In this document: piece after piece, positions 61,177 to 64,000 of the stretch | Layout of the letters: each line of letters starts with the position of its first letter | How positions within the stretch are numbered: the stretch's first letter is position 1 | DNA from: Silicimonas algicola | GTDB lineage: Bacteria > Pseudomonadota > Alphaproteobacteria > Rhodobacterales > Rhodobacteraceae | Direction of reading: 5' to 3' | DNA: 64,000 nt | Assembly (NCBI RefSeq): GCF_003148765.1 | Contig: NZ_QGGV01000005.1 | Coordinates: 186,001-250,000, forward strand | The notes under the pieces: generated by a model | The model's database searches: none | What the model saw: only the letters and a program-made list of their open reading frames with translations | Told to the model about the DNA's origin: nothing | Program-made: the position numbers and the translations under genes

Positions 61177-61995
61177 ATGATGGATTTCACCTCGATTTCG
61201 GACAGGGGCCTCGTGCTTCTCGGCTGCGGCAAGATGGGCGGCGCCATGCTTAAGGGCTGGCTTGCCAAGGGCTTGGCGCCAATGTCGGTCAGCGTCGTCG
61301 ATCCCAACCCGGCGCCCTGGCTTGCGGACACCGGTGTCTCGGTCAACGGCGCTCTGCCGTCCGATCCGGCGGTGATCGTCGTTGCCGTGAAGCCCCAGAT
61401 GATGGCCGAGGCGATGCCGGGGCAGACCGGGTACGGCGGGGGACGGACGCTGTTCGTGTCGATAGCCGCTGGAACGCGGATTGCGACTTTCGAGAAGATG
61501 CTGGGCGAGGGCACGCCGATCGTGCGGGCGATGCCGAACACTCCTGCGGCCATCGGGCGGGGGATCACCGCAATCGTGGGAAATGCGGTTGCGAGCGAGG
61601 CGCAGGTTTCCCTTGCGGAACAACTGCTTGCGGCCGTCGGCCAGACGGTCCGGCTGGAGAGCGAAGACCAGATGGACGCGGTGACGGCGGTGTCGGGGTC
61701 GGGACCGGCCTACGTGTTTCACCTGATCGAGACGCTGGCGGCGGCGGGCGAGGCCGAGGGATTGCCGGCGGAGTTGGCGCTGGAACTGGCGCGGACGACC
61801 GTCGCCGGGGCGGGGGCGCTGGCGATGGAGGCAGAGGAGGATCCGGGTCAGCTTCGGGTCAACGTCACCAGTCCCAACGGCACGACGGCGGCTGCGCTCG
61901 AGGTGCTGATGGACGAAACGCGCGGCTTTCCGGCGCTTCTGAAAGAGGCTGTCCACCGGGCGGCCGAGCGGGGACGGGAGCTGGGAAGGCAATGA
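61177..61995 (+). CDS. proC: pyrroline-5-carboxylate reductase
   Basis: Last step of proline synthesis, NAD(P)H-dependent. The 272-residue product has the dinucleotide loop GLVLLGCGKMGGAMLKGWL, RAMPNTPAAIGRGITAIVG, and the signature VTAVSGSGPAYVFHLIETLA followed by LARTTVAGAGALAMEAEEDP and LRVNVTSPNGTTAAALEVL. An ATG at 61177 (GATGATG) is used; one codon later is equally possible. The stop overlaps the next start (ATGA). Confidence 0.95.
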   Translation: MMDFTSISDRGLVLLGCGKMGGAMLKGWLAKGLAPMSVSVVDPNPAPWLADTGVSVNGALPSDPAVIVVAVKPQMMAEAMPGQTGYGGGRTLFVSIAAGTRIATFEKMLGEGTPIVRAMPNTPAAIGRGITAIVGNAVASEAQVSLAEQLLAAVGQTVRLESEDQMDAVTAVSGSGPAYVFHLIETLAAAGEAEGLPAELALELARTTVAGAGALAMEAEEDPGQLRVNVTSPNGTTAAALEVLMDETRGFPALLKEAVHRAAERGRELGRQ

Positions 61996-62324
61996 TTTCG
62001 TTTGACGATTTCCTGAAAGTCGATATCCGCGTGGGCGTCATCACGCGGGCGGAACCGTTTCCGGAGGCGCGCAAGCCGGCCATCAGGCTGTGGGTCGATT
62101 TCGGGGCGGAGCTTGGCGAGAAGAAAAGCTCGGCGCAGATCGTGAAGCACTACGATCCCGCCACACTGCCCGGTCGCAAGGTGCTGGCGGTGGTGAATTT
62201 TCCGCCGCGCCAGATCGGCCCGGTGATGTCCGAGGTGCTGGTGCTGGGCGTGCCGGACGAGGAGGGCGAGGTGGTCCTTCTGACCCCGGATCTGGACGTG
62301 CCGGTCGGTGGGCGGATGTACTGA
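61992..62324 (+). CDS. tRNA-binding OB-fold protein, CsaA-like
   Basis: A 110-residue single-domain EMAP/MetRS-C-like tRNA-binding protein. LKVDIRVGVITRAEPFPEA, RKPAIRLWVDFGAELGEKKS, LPGRKVLAVVNFPPRQIGPV and MSEVLVLGVPDEEGEVVLL match CsaA, described as an export chaperone in Bacillus and a tRNA binder structurally. Coupled to proC by an ATGA overlap. Confidence 0.92.
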   Translation: MISFDDFLKVDIRVGVITRAEPFPEARKPAIRLWVDFGAELGEKKSSAQIVKHYDPATLPGRKVLAVVNFPPRQIGPVMSEVLVLGVPDEEGEVVLLTPDLDVPVGGRMY

Positions 62325-62379
62325 CAGCGCAGTTCGGCCAAGTCATTGAAATGGATCGAAACGAGCGGTCAGAGGGTTT

Positions 62380-62410
62380 CGGTATCGCGTCGGTATCGCG
62401 TCGGTGCGCG
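62380..62410 (+). repeat. 11-bp tandem repeat element, copy 2
   Basis: Two units CGGTATCGCGT (62380-62390 and 62391-62401) followed by CGGTGCGCG (62402-62410). Same unit and same end as the element at 18081-18122. It lies between convergent genes, 16 bases before the response-regulator stop. Confidence 0.8.
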
Positions 62411-62425
62411 AAAAACGGAAATCCG

Positions 62426-62785
62426 TCAGGACCCGGGAGCGCCGGTGATGATCTCGATCAGCTTCACGACGTCCGCGGTCCGGACCGGCTTTGTGAGGAT
62501 GTGACATCCGGCGAGATGCGGAGGCAGGGCCGAGGCGTCGTTGCCCGAGAGGAAGAAGAACGGCACGCCCTGCTCCATCAGATCGGTGGCGAAGGCGAAG
62601 GATGTGTCGGAGCCCAGATGCATGTCGAGGATGGCGAGGCCGGTCGAAGATCCATCCATGAGGGCGCGCGCCCTTGCGACGGAGGTGGCGCAGACGGCGA
62701 CGAAACCGCGGTCGGACAACTCGTCCTCGAGGTCCATCGCGATGAGAGGATCGTCCTCGACGATCAGCACGCGCATTCCGGTCAT
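62426..62785 (-). CDS. single-domain response regulator
   Basis: A 119-residue receiver domain with no output domain. MRVLIVEDDPLIAMDLEDEL has the acidic pocket (EDD), GLAILDMHLGSDTS the phosphoacceptor Asp, FFFLSGND the switch Ser region and HILTKPVRTADVV the conserved Lys. The start overlaps the kinase stop (TGATG, 62783-62787), so it is the direct partner of that kinase. Such stand-alone receivers paired with HWE kinases act in light or general stress signalling; the output here is unknown. Confidence 0.93.
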   Translation of the reverse strand: MTGMRVLIVEDDPLIAMDLEDELSDRGFVAVCATSVARARALMDGSSTGLAILDMHLGSDTSFAFATDLMEQGVPFFFLSGNDASALPPHLAGCHILTKPVRTADVVKLIEIITGAPGS

Positions 62786-64000
62786 CACAAGGCCATCGCC
62801 AGGCGGCAGCGGACGCCTTCGGGAGCGTAGTCGATGACGGCCTTGTCGCCGTCGAGGCTGAAGCTCCGCTCGATCAGCCGCGTGCCGAAGCCTTGCCGGG
62901 TCGGACGCTCGACTTCGGGTCCGCCGCGTTCGCTCCAATCGAGGCGCAAGACCCGCTCGGGCGCCGGGTCGATGCGCCACTTTATGTCGACGCTTCCGCC
63001 GTCGGTCGAAAGAGCACCATATTTCGACGCATTGGCCGCAAGTTCGTGCAGCACGAGGCCCACCCTGTGCGCAAACTCGCCAGGCAGAAGGATATCGTCG
63101 CCCGAAAGGGCAAGGCGTTCATCGTCCGCGGCGTAAGGTCCGACCTGCCCCCGAATGAGGGCGGCGAGCGCCACGGCCTGATGCTCGGACGCCACAAGAA
63201 GATCGTGCGACGCGGCGATGGAGCGCAGTCTCGCATCGAACGAGGTGCGGAAATCGTCGGGCGAAGAGGTGCTCCGGATCGTCTGACCGGCCATCGACTG
63301 AATCGTGGCCAGCGTGTTCTTGACGCGGTGCGCGAGTTCCTTGATGAGGAGTTCCTTCTGCGCCTCGGCTCTCTTGCGTTCGGTGATGTCCGCGCCGGAG
63401 GGAATGAGTTCGACGACATTGCCCGCACCGTCCCGCACCGGCGCGATCTGGAAGTCGATCCAGATCCGCTGATCGCCCGCGATGCGGATTTCGGCGTCGT
63501 AGCGGACCCTCTCGCCCTTGGCGGCGGTCGCGACGGCCTCTTTCAGGCGATCCTGCGTCGCCACGTCGAAGTTCCACCAATAGCAGTCCCAGAAGGGCAG
63601 TCCGATCAACTGGTCGCGGGACAACCCGGAGGCGGCGACGGCGGGGGCGTTGGCTTCGAGCAGCCGCCCGTCGGTCGACAGGACGCCCACGAAGGCGACC
63701 ACACCGTCGATCAGATTCCTGAGCCTTTCCTGACCCTTGTGGACCTCGGAGACGTCGGCGAAAGACAGCGCCAGGCCGTCGCCCGCGCGGGCTGCCGTGG
63801 TGCGGAACCAGGCGACGATGCCGCCGTGATCGTAGTGGAATTCTCGTTGCCAGGTCTGTCCCGTCTCGATCACCTCGACGTAGGCGTCGAAGAGCCCTTC
63901 GTCCCGGTTCCCCGGCATTTCCACAAGAAGGAGGCGACCCACGAGATCGTCGGGATTGCGGCCGACGATGTCGCCTGCGGCGGCGTTCACGAAGGTCCAT
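62785..64000 (-). CDS. PAS-containing HWE-family sensor histidine kinase, N-terminus cut by window edge
   Basis: The last roughly 405 residues are visible and the frame stays open to base 64000 (TFVNAAAGDIVGRNPDDLVG is itself PAS sequence), so the N-terminus lies outside. Two PAS domains are seen (about 1-95 and 105-215 of the visible part, with PFWDCYWWNFDVATQDRLKE and DEIRI-like IRIAGDQRIWIDFQIAPVRD). The kinase core has LLIKELAHRVKNTLATIQSM (phospho-His), VLHELAANASKYGALS and LRLDWSERGGPEV, the WxE of HWE kinases. Coupled to the receiver gene downstream. Confidence 0.92.
   Translation of the reverse strand, partial: WTFVNAAAGDIVGRNPDDLVGRLLLVEMPGNRDEGLFDAYVEVIETGQTWQREFHYDHGGIVAWFRTTAARAGDGLALSFADVSEVHKGQERLRNLIDGVVAFVGVLSTDGRLLEANAPAVAASGLSRDQLIGLPFWDCYWWNFDVATQDRLKEAVATAAKGERVRYDAEIRIAGDQRIWIDFQIAPVRDGAGNVVELIPSGADITERKRAEAQKELLIKELAHRVKNTLATIQSMAGQTIRSTSSPDDFRTSFDARLRSIAASHDLLVASEHQAVALAALIRGQVGPYAADDERLALSGDDILLPGEFAHRVGLVLHELAANASKYGALSTDGGSVDIKWRIDPAPERVLRLDWSERGGPEVERPTRQGFGTRLIERSFSLDGDKAVIDYAPEGVRCRLAMAL

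Overview
The window is a GC-rich (roughly two-thirds G+C by eye) bacterial chromosome segment from an alphaproteobacterium, most likely the Rhodobacterales / Roseobacter group. The evidence is a SAM/SAH riboswitch in front of metK, a bifunctional sulfate adenylyltransferase/APS kinase, Rhodobacteraceae-type orphan families (DUF6478, a Hint-domain protein, a GT14/DUF5928 glycosyltransferase) and many four-base start/stop overlaps (ATGA, GTGA, TGATG). No rRNA, tRNA, CRISPR array, prophage or complete insertion sequence was seen.

Layout. 1-1834: end of a De Ley-Doudoroff galactonate operon (dgoK, dgoA) and a YjbR-like gene. 1882-5977: ybeY-corC-lnt, then metK under a SAM/SAH riboswitch. 5978-10505: a decayed spacer, cmk with an aldo/keto reductase, a ZIP-like fragment, and rpsA with its own promoter, a leader hairpin and a terminator. 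10506-13979: TetR regulator, MycE-like methyltransferase, 6-phosphogluconate dehydrogenase and a Kdo-kinase-like gene. 13980-18874: the most plastic part. It holds a relic of a REP-associated tyrosine transposase, two REPIN-like hairpin pairs bracketing an AT-rich SIR2-like gene, lepA, an inverted relic of the neighbouring kinase gene, small ORFs and an empty stretch with DnaA-box-like sites.

18875-27670: esterase, glyA, nadK, a lipoprotein, prpE with TTTGCA-type operators, an 18-codon lysine-rich ORF, and a malic enzyme fused to a phosphotransacetylase-like domain. 27858-31406: nucleoside salvage operon cdd-deoA-deoB-upp. 31470-42403: lipoproteins, a degenerate M48-like protein, sseA-GNAT-aminotransferase, accD-folC, a CPBP protease, ilvD and the DUF6478 pair. 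42410-47551: zinc-finger and HIT proteins, a divergent GT14 / sulfotransferase pair, ihfB-lapA-trpF-GNAT. 47548-51725: class A penicillin-binding protein and the glnK-amtB ammonium module with an NtrC-like site. 51746-56153: sat/cysC, a fasciclin protein, and trxB divergent from an Lrp regulator with a clear operator. 56154-62324: Hint protein, pgeF-midA-lgt, ubiK, YbjN protein, proC and a CsaA-like protein. 62426-64000: a response regulator and the C-terminal part of an HWE histidine kinase.

Most genes are core metabolism or envelope functions in short, tightly overlapping operons. The best candidate for an undescribed system is the solitary SIR2-like gene (a fold used by anti-phage NADases) sitting between REPIN repeats beside transposase and kinase relics. 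Secondary candidates are the glycosyltransferase/sulfotransferase pair, the rpsA leader, and an 11-bp tandem element found at two convergent gene junctions.
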